Notes: generated by a model from the letters alone, not told the origin. A stretch of DNA of 64,000 bases from Lachnospiraceae bacterium (GCA_910573755.1 CAJTBO010000020.1:1-64000), one strand, 5' to 3'; counted from the first letter of the stretch, positions 49,434-59,453 are shown. Made by a program: numbers and translations.

Positions 49434-50885
49434 ATGTATAGTGAAATTAATTTCGATAACATAGATATCAATGCAGCGCCGCCCGCAGAAGAACCCGCCA
49501 GACAGTATTACTATATGGCAAAATGCCGGGAATTGGTCCGGGAGTTTGAGTTAAAGAACGCCCGCCGGCCAACCGCGTTTACTCAGACCTTCGGCTGCCA
49601 GATGAACGCCCGGGATTCGGAAAAACTGTCAGGAATCTTAAGAAGTGCAGGTTTTGCCGAAGCGGATTCGGAAGAGGCGGATTTCGTGATCTATAATACC
49701 TGTACCGTGCGGGATAACGCGAATCAGCGTGTTTTCGGCAGGCTCGGGGTTTTAAACGGCTATAAAAAGAAAAATCCACAGATGAAAGTGGCGCTCTGCG
49801 GCTGTATGATGCAGGAGGATCTGGTGATCCGGAAGCTGCAGAAAAGCTACAGTTTTGTGGATCTTGTTTTCGGCACGCACAATCTGTACAAATTTGCGGA
49901 ACTTTTATACCGGTGCTATACGGAAAAAGGGATGCTGGTGGATATCTGGAAGGATACGGATAAGATTGTGGAAGATCTGCCGGTGGAGCGTAAATATCCG
50001 TTTAAATCCGGCGTCAATATCATGTTCGGCTGCAATAATTTCTGCAGCTACTGTATCGTGCCCTATGTGCGGGGGCGGGAGCGCTCAAGGGCGCCGGAGG
50101 AGATTTTGCGGGAGATCAGAACCCTTGCGGCGGACGGCGTAAAAGAGGTTATGCTGCTTGGCCAGAATGTGAATTCCTACGGAAAAGAGCCGAAAGGCAC
50201 GGAATTTATGACTTTTCCGGAACTGCTCCGGGAGGTGGAAAAGGTTGAGGGGATTGAGCGGATCCGCTTTATGACATCCCATCCGAAGGACCTTTCCGAT
50301 GAACTGATACAGGTGATGAAAGAATCCAAAAAGATCTGCCGCCATCTGCATCTGCCTCTGCAGTCCGGTTCCACGAGGATCTTGGAAAGGATGAACCGGC
50401 GCTATACAAAGGATTCCTATCTTGCGCTGGCAGAAAAGATCAGGCGGGAGATTCCGGATATCTCCCTGACAACGGATATTATCGTGGGCTTTCCGGGGGA
50501 GACAGAGGAGGATGCGGAAGATACGATCGATGTGATCCGGAAAGTGCAGTTTGACAACGCCTTTACCTTTGTGTATTCCAGACGGACAGGCACGCCGGCG
50601 GCGGTTATGGAGCAGGTGCCCGAAGATAAGGTGCGGGAAAACTTTGACAGGATACTCGCCTGTGTGCAGGAAACGGCGAGAGAGCGCGTAAAGCGGTTTG
50701 AAGGGCAGACGCTCCCTGTTCTGGTGGAGGAGATCAACGAGCAGGACGCTTCTTTCGTGACAGGAAGGCTTTCCAATAATACGGTGGTGCATTTTGCCGG
50801 GGACGGTTCCCTGATCGGTCGGATCGTGGATGTGAAACTTAAAAGATGTGAGGGATTTTATTATATCGGCGAGCTAATGTCATGA
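49434..50885 (+). CDS. miaB: tRNA-2-methylthio-N6-dimethylallyladenosine synthase
   Basis: A 483-residue radical SAM methylthiotransferase for A37 of tRNAs reading UNN codons. N-terminal cluster cysteines in TFGCQMNARDSEK, YNTCTVRDNA and LCGCMMQED; radical SAM CxxxCxxC in FGCNNFCSYCIVPYVRGRE; C-terminal TRAM domain (RFEGQTLPVLVEEI). About 40 extra residues precede the first domain, as in other clostridial MiaB. Its substrate-forming partner miaA lies 8.5 kb downstream in the same block. Confidence 0.96.
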   Translation: MYSEINFDNIDINAAPPAEEPARQYYYMAKCRELVREFELKNARRPTAFTQTFGCQMNARDSEKLSGILRSAGFAEADSEEADFVIYNTCTVRDNANQRVFGRLGVLNGYKKKNPQMKVALCGCMMQEDLVIRKLQKSYSFVDLVFGTHNLYKFAELLYRCYTEKGMLVDIWKDTDKIVEDLPVERKYPFKSGVNIMFGCNNFCSYCIVPYVRGRERSRAPEEILREIRTLAADGVKEVMLLGQNVNSYGKEPKGTEFMTFPELLREVEKVEGIERIRFMTSHPKDLSDELIQVMKESKKICRHLHLPLQSGSTRILERMNRRYTKDSYLALAEKIRREIPDISLTTDIIVGFPGETEEDAEDTIDVIRKVQFDNAFTFVYSRRTGTPAAVMEQVPEDKVRENFDRILACVQETARERVKRFEGQTLPVLVEEINEQDASFVTGRLSNNTVVHFAGDGSLIGRIVDVKLKRCEGFYYIGELMS

Positions 50886-51042
50886 AGTTGACGATACGGG
50901 ACACCGGGGGACCTGATCTTCCTTCCGGCCGGTTAAAGGCATTAACTGATGATACCGCGGTGTACAGTACCGCATGAGAAACAAGAAGATTGACTGAATT
51001 AGTCAAAAACGCCGGTTTGCAGGCTGATTCAGGGGAGGAAAC

Positions 51043-53727
51043 ATGGCTGAAAATGCTAAGGAACTGACAGAGAAGGAACTGGCGGAACTGACGCCGATGA
51101 TGCAGCATTATCTGCAGACGAAGGAGCAGCATCCGGGTTGTATTCTGTTTTACAGGCTGGGCGATTTTTACGAGATGTTTTTTGAGGATGCGGTAACGGT
51201 TTCCCGGGAGCTGGAGATCACGCTGACCGGAAAAAGCTGCGGCCTTGAGGAGCGGGCGCCGATGTGCGGCGTGCCGTATCACGCTGTAGACAACTACTTG
51301 AACAAACTGATCGAAAAGGGCTATAAGGTGGCGATCTGCGAGCAGGTGGAGGATCCGAAGCTGGCAAAGGGCATGGTCAAACGGGAAGTGACCAGAATCG
51401 TTACGCCGGGGACGAACCTGAACATCCAGTCTCTGGAGGAATCCCGCAATAATTTCCTGATGAGTATCGCCTATTTTCCCGGCAGGATCGGTGTCTCTGT
51501 TGCCGATATCTCTACCGGGGATTATTATTTGACGGAACTGGAAGACAACAGTAAACTGCTGGACGAGATCAGCAAATACGCGCCCTCGGAGATCATCTGC
51601 AACGATGCGTTTCTGGTTTCTGGCCTTTCCATAGAAGATATGCGAAACCGCCTGCGGATCGCGGTAAATGTGCAGGAAGCCCATTATTTTGATGAGGACG
51701 GGACAAAAAAACTGCTGAAAAAGCATTTTAAGGTAGCCGGGCTGACAGGGCTCGGCATTGAAGATTTTCCGGTGGGGATACTGGCGGCGGGCGCGCTGCT
51801 GAAGTATCTGTATGAGACACAGATGTCTTCCATGAGCAATATCACCCACATTTATCCCTATCTAACCAGTAGGTTTATGTTGCTTGACTCCGCCACAAGA
51901 AGGAATCTGGAACTGGCGGAAACGCTTCGGGAAAAACAGAAAAGAGGCTCCCTTTTATGGGTGCTGGATAAAACAAAGACCGCCATGGGCGCAAGGATGC
52001 TGCGCAGCTACATCGAACAGCCGCTGATCGATAAACAGCAGATCGAAGAGCGGCTGGATGCGGTGGATGAGCTGACAAAGGATGCCATCAGCAGGGACGA
52101 GATCCGGGAATACTTAAATCCGGTCTACGATCTGGAGCGGCTTCTCGGAAAGATCAGCTACCAGTCCGCCAATCCCCGGGACCTGATCGCTTTCCGGAAT
52201 TCTCTTGCCATGATGAAACCGATCAAGACGGTATTGGAAGCTTTTCAGGGGGCGCTGCTGTCACAGATCCGGGAGGATATCGATCCTCTGGAGGAACTGT
52301 TCACCCTGATCGGTGCGGCGATAGAGGAAGATCCGCCGATCCTGGTGCGGGAGGGCGGCATTATCAAAGACGGGTTTGACAAGACGATAGATTCGCTCAG
52401 GAAAGCAAAGACCGAGGGAAAAAACTGGCTGGCTGCGCTGGAGGAGGAAGATCGAAACCGTACCGGCATTAAAAACCTTAAGATCAAATATAATAAAGTG
52501 TTCGGCTATTATTTTGAAGTGACCAATTCTTTTAAAAATATGGTGCCCGACGATTATGTGCGCAAGCAGACTCTCGCCAATGCGGAACGTTATACGACCC
52601 CCCGCCTGAAGGAACTCGAAGATACGATCCTGAATGCGGAGGATAAGCTTTCCACGCTGGAATACGATCTGTTCTGTAAGATACGGGATACCATCGGCGG
52701 GGAGATCGAGCGGATTCAGAAGACCGCAAAGGCTGTGGCAAGGCTGGATGTATTTGCCTCTCTCTCCCTTGTGGCGGAGCGGTATCATTATGTACGCCCC
52801 GTGATCAATGAAAAAGGACTGATCCATATCAAGGACGGGCGGCATCCGGTGGTGGAGCAGGTGATGGGGAATGACATGTTTGTCACAAATGATACGTATC
52901 TGGACAATGACAAACGTCTGATCGCCGTGATCACCGGTCCCAATATGGCGGGAAAATCAACCTACATGCGGCAGACGGCGCTGATCGTGCTGATGGCGCA
53001 GATCGGCAGCTTTGTTCCCGCGAAATCCGCAAAGATCGGGCTGGTGGACCGCATCTTTACAAGGGTTGGGGCTTCCGATGATCTGGCGAGCGGCCAGAGT
53101 ACCTTTATGGTGGAGATGAACGAGGTGGCGAACATTCTCCGGAACGCCACGAAAAACAGCCTGCTGATTCTGGATGAGATCGGCAGAGGGACATCTACCT
53201 TTGACGGGCTTTCCATCGCCTGGGCGGTGATCGAGCATATCAGCAACAGAAAGCTTCTCGGTGCAAAGACGCTTTTTGCGACGCATTACCATGAACTGAC
53301 CGAACTGGAGGGAAAGATCAGCAATGTCAATAACTACTGTATCGCCGTGAAGGAAAAGGGGGACGATATCGTGTTCCTTCGGAAGATCATTCAGGGCGGA
53401 GCGGATAAAAGCTACGGTATTCAAGTGGCAAAGCTGGCGGGCGTGCCGGATATGGTGATCGACCGGGCGAAGGAAATTGTGGCGCAGCTCAGCGAAAACG
53501 ATATCACCGAAAAGGTGCAGAGCATCGCGGTGGATATCAAATCGGATCACAAAAAAATGCAGGCCTACGACGAGGTGGATCTGCAGCAGTTTTCACTCTT
53601 TGATACGGTGAAGGATGAGGATGTGCTGCAGGAACTGCTGGAAGTGGATGTAATGAATATGACACCGGTGGACGCGATGAATACGCTGTACAGGCTGCAG
53701 AGTAAGCTGAAGAACCGCTGGGGATAG
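51043..53727 (+). CDS. mutS: DNA mismatch recognition protein MutS
   Basis: An 894-residue MutS1. The mismatch-reading motif GDFYEMFFEDA (Phe-x-Glu) is near residue 36, and the ATPase has Walker A TGPNMAGKSTYMRQ near residue 632, STFMVEMNE and Walker B LLILDEIGRGTSTFDG. The clamp and lever regions are complete. A GGGGAGGAA ribosome binding site precedes ATG 51043. A flavoprotein gene separates it from mutL, a common clostridial arrangement. Confidence 0.97.
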   Translation: MAENAKELTEKELAELTPMMQHYLQTKEQHPGCILFYRLGDFYEMFFEDAVTVSRELEITLTGKSCGLEERAPMCGVPYHAVDNYLNKLIEKGYKVAICEQVEDPKLAKGMVKREVTRIVTPGTNLNIQSLEESRNNFLMSIAYFPGRIGVSVADISTGDYYLTELEDNSKLLDEISKYAPSEIICNDAFLVSGLSIEDMRNRLRIAVNVQEAHYFDEDGTKKLLKKHFKVAGLTGLGIEDFPVGILAAGALLKYLYETQMSSMSNITHIYPYLTSRFMLLDSATRRNLELAETLREKQKRGSLLWVLDKTKTAMGARMLRSYIEQPLIDKQQIEERLDAVDELTKDAISRDEIREYLNPVYDLERLLGKISYQSANPRDLIAFRNSLAMMKPIKTVLEAFQGALLSQIREDIDPLEELFTLIGAAIEEDPPILVREGGIIKDGFDKTIDSLRKAKTEGKNWLAALEEEDRNRTGIKNLKIKYNKVFGYYFEVTNSFKNMVPDDYVRKQTLANAERYTTPRLKELEDTILNAEDKLSTLEYDLFCKIRDTIGGEIERIQKTAKAVARLDVFASLSLVAERYHYVRPVINEKGLIHIKDGRHPVVEQVMGNDMFVTNDTYLDNDKRLIAVITGPNMAGKSTYMRQTALIVLMAQIGSFVPAKSAKIGLVDRIFTRVGASDDLASGQSTFMVEMNEVANILRNATKNSLLILDEIGRGTSTFDGLSIAWAVIEHISNRKLLGAKTLFATHYHELTELEGKISNVNNYCIAVKEKGDDIVFLRKIIQGGADKSYGIQVAKLAGVPDMVIDRAKEIVAQLSENDITEKVQSIAVDIKSDHKKMQAYDEVDLQQFSLFDTVKDEDVLQELLEVDVMNMTPVDAMNTLYRLQSKLKNRWG

Positions 53728-53813
53728 AATAGTGCGGGATGAGAAGGGACGGGTACAAGTTTAAATATTTTGATTGAGATAAATCGCCAAACAAAGAGCA
53801 GGAGGAACTTGGT

Positions 53814-55190
53814 ATGAGGAATGATTATGATGTTTTGATAATAGGCGCAGGCCCGGGCGGGATATTTTCGGCTTATGAACTGATGCAGAAAAGGCCGGGG
53901 TGGAAGATCGCGGTGCTGGAAGCAGGAAATTCATTGGATAAGAGGAAATGTCCGATCGACGGCGATAAGATAAAAAGCTGCATCGGCTGCAAAACCTGTG
54001 CGATCATGAACGGTTTCGGCGGAGCAGGCGCTTTTTCCGACGGAAAATACAATATTACAAATGAATTCGGCGGGACGCTCTATGAGTATATCGGCAAGCA
54101 AAAGGCGATAGAACTGATGGAGTATGTGGACGGCATCAATGTATCTTACGGCGGCTATAAAACAAAATTGTATTCCACCGCAAATACGCAGTTTAAGAGA
54201 TTGTGCCTGCAGAATAACCTGCATCTTCTGGATGCTTCGGTGCGCCATCTTGGCACGGATATTAATTTCGAGGTACTGGAAAACCTGTACAATGAACTGA
54301 AGGAAAAGATCGAATTTCATTTCATGACGCCGGTCCGGAGCATAAAAATTCTGGACGGCGGATATGAGGCGGTAACGGATAACGCTTCCTTTACCGGTGA
54401 GAGGTGCATTATTTCGGTGGGGAGAAGCGGCAGCAAGTGGATGGAGAAGGTATGCGATGAACTGCATATTCCTACCCTGTCCAACCGTGTGGACATCGGC
54501 GTCCGCGTGGAACTCCCGGCGGAGATCTTCGCGCCGATCACGGATGAACTGTATGAGAGCAAGATTGTCTATAAGACGGAAAAATATCAGGATAAGGTGC
54601 GGACTTTCTGCATGAACCCGAAGGGCGCCGTGGTCAATGAAAACACCAACGGAATCGTCACGGTCAACGGCCACAGCTACGAAGATCCCGCGCTGCAGAC
54701 GGAAAATACCAATTTTGCCCTGCTGGTATCCAAACATTTCACGGAGCCGTTCAAGGACAGCAACGGCTACGGGGAGAGCATCGCAAGACTCTCCAATATG
54801 CTGGGCGGCGGCGTGATCATGCAGCGTTTCGGAGATCTGATCCGCGGACAGAGAAGCACGGAAAAACGTTTATCGAAGTCTTTCCTGACACCTACTCTGG
54901 CGGCAGTGCCCGGAGATCTGAGCCTTGTCATGCCAAAAAGGATTCTGGACGGCATCATTGAGATGATCTATGCGCTGGATAAGATCGCGCCGGGTACGGC
55001 GAACGACGATACCCTGCTTTACGGTGTGGAAGTAAAGTTTTATAACATGGAAGTAGAACTGGATAAACATCTCGAAACACTGCACAAAGGACTGTTTGTG
55101 ATCGGAGACGGCAGCGGCGTTACCCATTCGCTGTCCCATGCCTCGGCGAGCGGGGTCTATGTGGCGAGGTATCTGGCGGAAAACCGGTAA
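53814..55190 (+). CDS. COG2509-type FAD-dependent oxidoreductase with Cys cluster
   Basis: A 458-residue flavoprotein related to the one at 38126 but without its N-terminal domain. Rossmann GAGPGGIFSAYEL at residues 11-23. Then KCPIDGDKIKSCIGCKTCAI, four cysteines with a CxxCxxC core that could hold an iron-sulfur cluster, FGGAGAFSDGKYNI, and the C-terminal GLFVIGDGSGVTHSLSHASA. The family is uncharacterised. It lies 86 bases after mutS and 159 before mutL on the same strand; its constant presence here in relatives would suggest simple co-transcription rather than a repair role. Confidence 0.88.
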   Translation: MRNDYDVLIIGAGPGGIFSAYELMQKRPGWKIAVLEAGNSLDKRKCPIDGDKIKSCIGCKTCAIMNGFGGAGAFSDGKYNITNEFGGTLYEYIGKQKAIELMEYVDGINVSYGGYKTKLYSTANTQFKRLCLQNNLHLLDASVRHLGTDINFEVLENLYNELKEKIEFHFMTPVRSIKILDGGYEAVTDNASFTGERCIISVGRSGSKWMEKVCDELHIPTLSNRVDIGVRVELPAEIFAPITDELYESKIVYKTEKYQDKVRTFCMNPKGAVVNENTNGIVTVNGHSYEDPALQTENTNFALLVSKHFTEPFKDSNGYGESIARLSNMLGGGVIMQRFGDLIRGQRSTEKRLSKSFLTPTLAAVPGDLSLVMPKRILDGIIEMIYALDKIAPGTANDDTLLYGVEVKFYNMEVELDKHLETLHKGLFVIGDGSGVTHSLSHASASGVYVARYLAENR

Positions 55191-55349
55191 TGCTGCCGCA
55201 TGATAAAACAGTGACAAAGGCCGGCATATTTCAAAAGATAGGTTTTGCATTTTGGGAGACGGAACTGCATGCAGTCAGCAAAGACTCCTGTCATAGATAA
55301 ATATATCTGAAGAGACATGTATTCTGAATGAATATCACAGAGGGGAAAT

Positions 55350-57647
55350 ATGGCATCCATTCACATATTAAGTCATGAGACAATCGATAAGATCGCTGCC
55401 GGGGAGGTAGTGGAACGCCCTTCCAGCATTGTGAAGGAGCTGGTGGAAAACGCGGTTGACGCCGGGGCAACCGCAGTCACGGTGGAAATAAAAGACGGCG
55501 GCATCAGTTTCATCCGGGTCAGCGACAACGGCTGCGGGATCGAAAAAACGGAGATCCGCAGGGCGTTTCTGCGCCATGCCACATCTAAAATACAGGATGC
55601 GGACGATCTTTTGCGGCTTCATTCCCTGGGCTTTCGCGGGGAGGCGCTGAGCAGTATATCCGCTGTCTCCCGGACGGAGATGATCACAAAGACAACAAAA
55701 GAACTGACCGGCGTCCGGCTGAGTATTGAGGGCGGCACGGAGACGGATTTTGAGGAGGTCGGCGCACCGGACGGGACAACAATCATCGTCCGCAACCTGT
55801 TTTTCAATGTGCCGGCAAGGCGGAAATTTTTAAAACAGCCTGCCACCGAGGGCGGCTATGTGGCGGACCTGATGGAACATCTGGCGCTGGCGAATCCGCA
55901 TGTTTCCTTTCAGTTTATTCAGAACAACCAGGTGAAGTTTTCCACTGCGGGAAACGGAAATTTAAAACAGACGGTATATAAATTATATGGAAAGGATATG
56001 ACGGAGGCGCTGATCGAAATAGACAGAAGCGGGGACGGTATCCGGCTGTTCGGCTATCTGGGCAAGCCTTCCTGCAACCGCTCCAACAGAAATTATGAAC
56101 TTTATTTCCTGAACGGCAGGTTTATCAAGAGCAATCTGGTCTCCAAAGCGTTGGAGGAAGGGTACAAATCTTATCTGATGCAGCACAAATATCCGTTTTG
56201 TGTGCTGATGATGGAGGTGGAGCCTTCCAGAGTGGATGTCAATGTCCATCCGGCGAAGATGGAAGTCCGCTTTACGGAAGAGATGCGGGTCTATGCGTTT
56301 CTGGCGAAAGCTGTAAAGGAAGTGCTTGATGCCCATGAAATGATCCCGGAGATCGCGCTGACGGAGCCTGAGAAAGAAGAAAAAAAGGAAAAAGCGCTGG
56401 AGCCCTTCCAGAGGGCCAGACAGGATATCCGGACGGAAAGTATCAAACGTATTCTGCCTGAGGCATCTGAAGGGAAAGAGAGGCCGAAAGCTACCTCAAA
56501 AGATTTTTTTGTAGATTTCGGTGATGAAGAAGAGGAGAACGGACAGACTGAGGTTTTGTCTGAAAAAGTGCAGGATAGCCGGAACACTTACGCAGAAAAT
56601 TCCGGAGAGGCAGGAAGTCAGGAGAAGAATTCCGATACAGTAAACTATTTTGAGAAAACGGAAAATACAGAAGATATAAAGAGCATAGATGATATAAAAG
56701 ACATAGAGAATATTAAAAATATAAATGATGTAAAAAGTATAGAGGATTTTAAAAATATAGATGCTGTAAAAAGCGTAGAGAATACAAAAAATATAGATGC
56801 TGTAAAAAGTATAGAAAATATAAATAATACAGAAAATACAAAAAATATAGACAATATAGAACAGGCGGAATATACGCAAGACAATCCCGAAGCCCGGATA
56901 GTCGATATCCGGTTTGCAGAGTTTCAAAAAGCAACAAACGGCAGGGTTTCAGAGGAGAGTGCAGTATACCAAACGGAATATGCCAAAAACTTATCACAAA
57001 CAGAGATCCCTGCAGTCACCGAGGCAAAGCAGCTGAATCTTTTTGAGGAAAGGATCATCTCCGAAACTTCCCGGAAAAAATTCCGGATTCTGGGACAGGC
57101 TTTTGATACCTACTGGATCGTGGTCTTTGAGGATAAACTGCTGATGATCGACCAGCATGCCGCACATGAAAAAGTAAAGTATGAGCGGATCATGAAGTCA
57201 GTCCGTGAGAGCGAGGTATTGTCACAGAACCTCTATCCGCCTCTGGTGCTCTCCTTATCCGGCAGGGAACAGGAAGTATTAGAACGCTATCGGGATGCCT
57301 TTCTAAGACTGGGATTTGAACTGGAGTATTTCGGCGGCAATGAGATCACCGTACGGAGCGCTCCTGTGGAACTGTTTGGCAGCACGATAAAAGATATGTT
57401 TCTGGAAGTGTTGGACGAACTTTCCTCAACCGGAACCGGACGGTCAAAAAGCACGGAAGACCGGATAGCAACGATGGCATGTAAGGCGGCTGTAAAAGGA
57501 AACATGAACATGAGCGCTGCGGAAATGGAAGTTCTGCTGGATGAACTGCTGACACTGGATAATCCGTATTTCTGCCCGCACGGAAGGCCCACGATCATTT
57601 CCTTTACAAAGCAGGAACTGGAGAAGAAGTTTAAGCGGATCGTGTAA
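55350..57647 (+). CDS. mutL: DNA mismatch repair endonuclease MutL
   Basis: A 765-residue MutL. N-terminal GHKL ATPase: GEVVERPSSIVKELVENAVD, RVSDNGCGI, HSLGFRGEALSSIS. C-terminal nuclease domain: DQHAAHEKVKYE fits DQHA(x2)E(x4)E exactly, with ACKAAVKGNM and CPHGRPT metal-site motifs. So it is the nicking type of methyl-independent repair. The linker is long and contains an Asn/Ile/Lys/Asp-rich repeat tract (residues about 435-510). About 100-150 residues above the usual length because of that linker. Confidence 0.96.
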   Translation: MASIHILSHETIDKIAAGEVVERPSSIVKELVENAVDAGATAVTVEIKDGGISFIRVSDNGCGIEKTEIRRAFLRHATSKIQDADDLLRLHSLGFRGEALSSISAVSRTEMITKTTKELTGVRLSIEGGTETDFEEVGAPDGTTIIVRNLFFNVPARRKFLKQPATEGGYVADLMEHLALANPHVSFQFIQNNQVKFSTAGNGNLKQTVYKLYGKDMTEALIEIDRSGDGIRLFGYLGKPSCNRSNRNYELYFLNGRFIKSNLVSKALEEGYKSYLMQHKYPFCVLMMEVEPSRVDVNVHPAKMEVRFTEEMRVYAFLAKAVKEVLDAHEMIPEIALTEPEKEEKKEKALEPFQRARQDIRTESIKRILPEASEGKERPKATSKDFFVDFGDEEEENGQTEVLSEKVQDSRNTYAENSGEAGSQEKNSDTVNYFEKTENTEDIKSIDDIKDIENIKNINDVKSIEDFKNIDAVKSVENTKNIDAVKSIENINNTENTKNIDNIEQAEYTQDNPEARIVDIRFAEFQKATNGRVSEESAVYQTEYAKNLSQTEIPAVTEAKQLNLFEERIISETSRKKFRILGQAFDTYWIVVFEDKLLMIDQHAAHEKVKYERIMKSVRESEVLSQNLYPPLVLSLSGREQEVLERYRDAFLRLGFELEYFGGNEITVRSAPVELFGSTIKDMFLEVLDELSSTGTGRSKSTEDRIATMACKAAVKGNMNMSAAEMEVLLDELLTLDNPYFCPHGRPTIISFTKQELEKKFKRIV
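56650..56870 (+). repeat. AT-rich degenerate repeats in the MutL linker
   Basis: About 220 bases with units of roughly 12-45 bp, such as AAAAATATAGATGCTGTAAAAAGTATAGA-type motifs that recur with small changes (for example near 56751 and 56787). They encode runs such as KNIDAVKSVENTKNIDAVKS and KSIDDIKDIENIKNI. AT content is far above the flanking gene. Confidence 0.8.
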
Positions 57648-57667
57648 TTCGAGTTACGTTTTATTTA

Positions 57668-57728
57668 TTGTACTGCAGAGAAAAATCCGTTATACTATGG
57701 GGGAGACTTTTGTATGACGGATTTTTTT
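57668..57728 (+). promoter_or_regulatory. Promoter embedded in a terminator-like hairpin, after mutL
   Basis: TTGTAC (57668-57673), 17-base spacer, TATACT (57691-57696) form a good promoter 48 bases before the AAA-ATPase gene. The last 10 spacer bases, AAAAATCCGT (57681-57690), pair perfectly with ACGGATTTTT (57717-57726), which is followed by TTC. A read-through transcript from mutL would carry the full hairpin and U run; one starting at this promoter (about 57703) would lack the left arm. Confidence 0.6.
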
Positions 57729-57743
57729 CAGTGAGGTGTCCTG

Positions 57744-59447
57744 ATGGGAAGAAATGTGGCTATTGGCATACAGAATTATAGTGAGATCATCGAGAAGAAT
57801 TATTTTTATGTAGATAAGACATCCTTCATAAAAGATTGGTGGGACAGCGGAGATTCGGTGACTCTGATCACCCGGCCGCGCCGTTTTGGAAAGACCCTGA
57901 CCATGAGCATGGTGGAGCAGTTCTTTTCTGTGGACTATGCGGGCAGAGAAGACCTGTTCGAGGGATTGACTGTATGGAATGAAGAAGAGTACCGCCGGAT
58001 ACAGGGAACGTATCCGGTGATCAGCCTTTCCTTTGCGAATGTAAAAGAAACAGGCTATAAAATGACAGTATATCGCATATGCCAGCTTCTGATGAAAAAG
58101 TATGAGCAGTTTGGCTTTTTGCGGGATTGCCGGCAATTGTCAGATGCCGAAAAAGAATACTTTGAGCGTATGGCATCTGATATGGGGGAAGCGGATGCTC
58201 CCCTTGCCCTCTACCAGCTCTCCGATTATCTGTACCGATATTACGGGAAAAAGGTGATCATCCTGCTGGATGAATACGATACCCCTATGCAGGAGGCATA
58301 TGTGGATGGCTACTGGAAGGAGCTGGTCGCATTTACCAGAAGTCTTTTTAATGCCACGTTCAAAACGAATCCCTGTCTGGAGAGGGCTATCATGACGGGG
58401 ATCACAAGGGTGAGTAAGGAGTCGATTTTTTCCGATTTGAACAATTTAAAAGTAGTAACCACCACTACCAATGAATATGCAGACAGTTTCGGATTTACAG
58501 AAGAGGAAGTGTTCGCAGCGATGGACGAATGCGGATGCATTGAAAAGGAAGAGGTAAAAAGGTGGTATGACGGATTTGTTTTCGGAGAGAAAAGGGATAT
58601 CTACAATCCATGGTCGATCCTGAATTATCTGGATACCGGAAAGTTTATGACCTACTGGGCCAATACCAGTTCAAACAGTCTGGTAGGGAAGCTGATCCGT
58701 GAGGGAAGCAAAAACTTAAAGGCATCCTTTGAGGCTTTGCTGGACGGACAGCATCTGTGGACACAGGTTGACGAGCAGATCGTATACAACCAGTTGGATA
58801 TGGATGAACAGGCGATCTGGAGTTTCCTTCTGGCAAGCGGCTATCTGAAAGTGATCAGCTACGAGGAGTACAGCAGTGAAAATGAAACGCCGGAATATGA
58901 ACTGGCGCTGACAAATCTGGAAGTGAAGATCATGTTTCGGAATATGATCCGCCGATGGTTCGGCGTAGTCCGATCGGATTACAATGATTTTGTACAGGCA
59001 TTGCTCATCGGAGATGTGGATGCCATGAATGAATATATGAATCGTGTCGCACTTGCAACGTTCAGTTCTTTTGACAGCGGTACACATCCGTCGGGAAAAA
59101 CAGAGCCGGAGCGGTTTTACCACGGTTTTGTGCTGGGGCTTATCGTGGAGTTGCAGGGAAAATACACGGTCACTTCCAATCGTGAGAGCGGATTCGGGCG
59201 GTATGATGTGGTGCTGGAACCCATCAGCAGTCAGGATGACGCCATCATTCTGGAGTTTAAAGTCCAAAATTCCAAAAGAGAGAGCAGTTTGGATGAGACA
59301 CTGGAGAATGCACTTAAGCAGATTGAAGACAAAGAATACGCGGCAGCGCTTACGGCAAAGGGAATTCCCGGAGAGCGGATCAGGAAGTATGGGTTTGCCT
59401 TTGAAGGAAAAAAGGTATTGATTGGTACACAGCAGGCAGACGGATGA
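57744..59447 (+). CDS. AAA-ATPase-like/DUF1703 protein
   Basis: A 567-residue protein of the AAA-ATPase_like plus PD-(D/E)XK (DUF1703) family, very common and multicopy in gut anaerobes. The N-terminus reads YFYVDKTSFIKDWW, Walker A-like RPRRFGKTLTMSM, and Walker B IILLDEYDTPMQEAY. The C-terminus has the nuclease-like GFGRYDVVLEP and DDAIILEFKVQ (Asp and Glu-x-Lys). Function is unknown; a mobile or defence-related nuclease has been proposed. It has its own promoter, and miaA starts 6 bases after it. Confidence 0.88.
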   Translation: MGRNVAIGIQNYSEIIEKNYFYVDKTSFIKDWWDSGDSVTLITRPRRFGKTLTMSMVEQFFSVDYAGREDLFEGLTVWNEEEYRRIQGTYPVISLSFANVKETGYKMTVYRICQLLMKKYEQFGFLRDCRQLSDAEKEYFERMASDMGEADAPLALYQLSDYLYRYYGKKVIILLDEYDTPMQEAYVDGYWKELVAFTRSLFNATFKTNPCLERAIMTGITRVSKESIFSDLNNLKVVTTTTNEYADSFGFTEEEVFAAMDECGCIEKEEVKRWYDGFVFGEKRDIYNPWSILNYLDTGKFMTYWANTSSNSLVGKLIREGSKNLKASFEALLDGQHLWTQVDEQIVYNQLDMDEQAIWSFLLASGYLKVISYEEYSSENETPEYELALTNLEVKIMFRNMIRRWFGVVRSDYNDFVQALLIGDVDAMNEYMNRVALATFSSFDSGTHPSGKTEPERFYHGFVLGLIVELQGKYTVTSNRESGFGRYDVVLEPISSQDDAIILEFKVQNSKRESSLDETLENALKQIEDKEYAAALTAKGIPGERIRKYGFAFEGKKVLIGTQQADG

Positions 59448-59453
59448 TGAAAA

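Noticed and set aside
50886-51042. Possible small gene or RNA between miaB and mutS
   Set aside because: No promoter, hairpin with U run or ribosome-bound frame found in these 157 bases except the mutS ribosome binding site.
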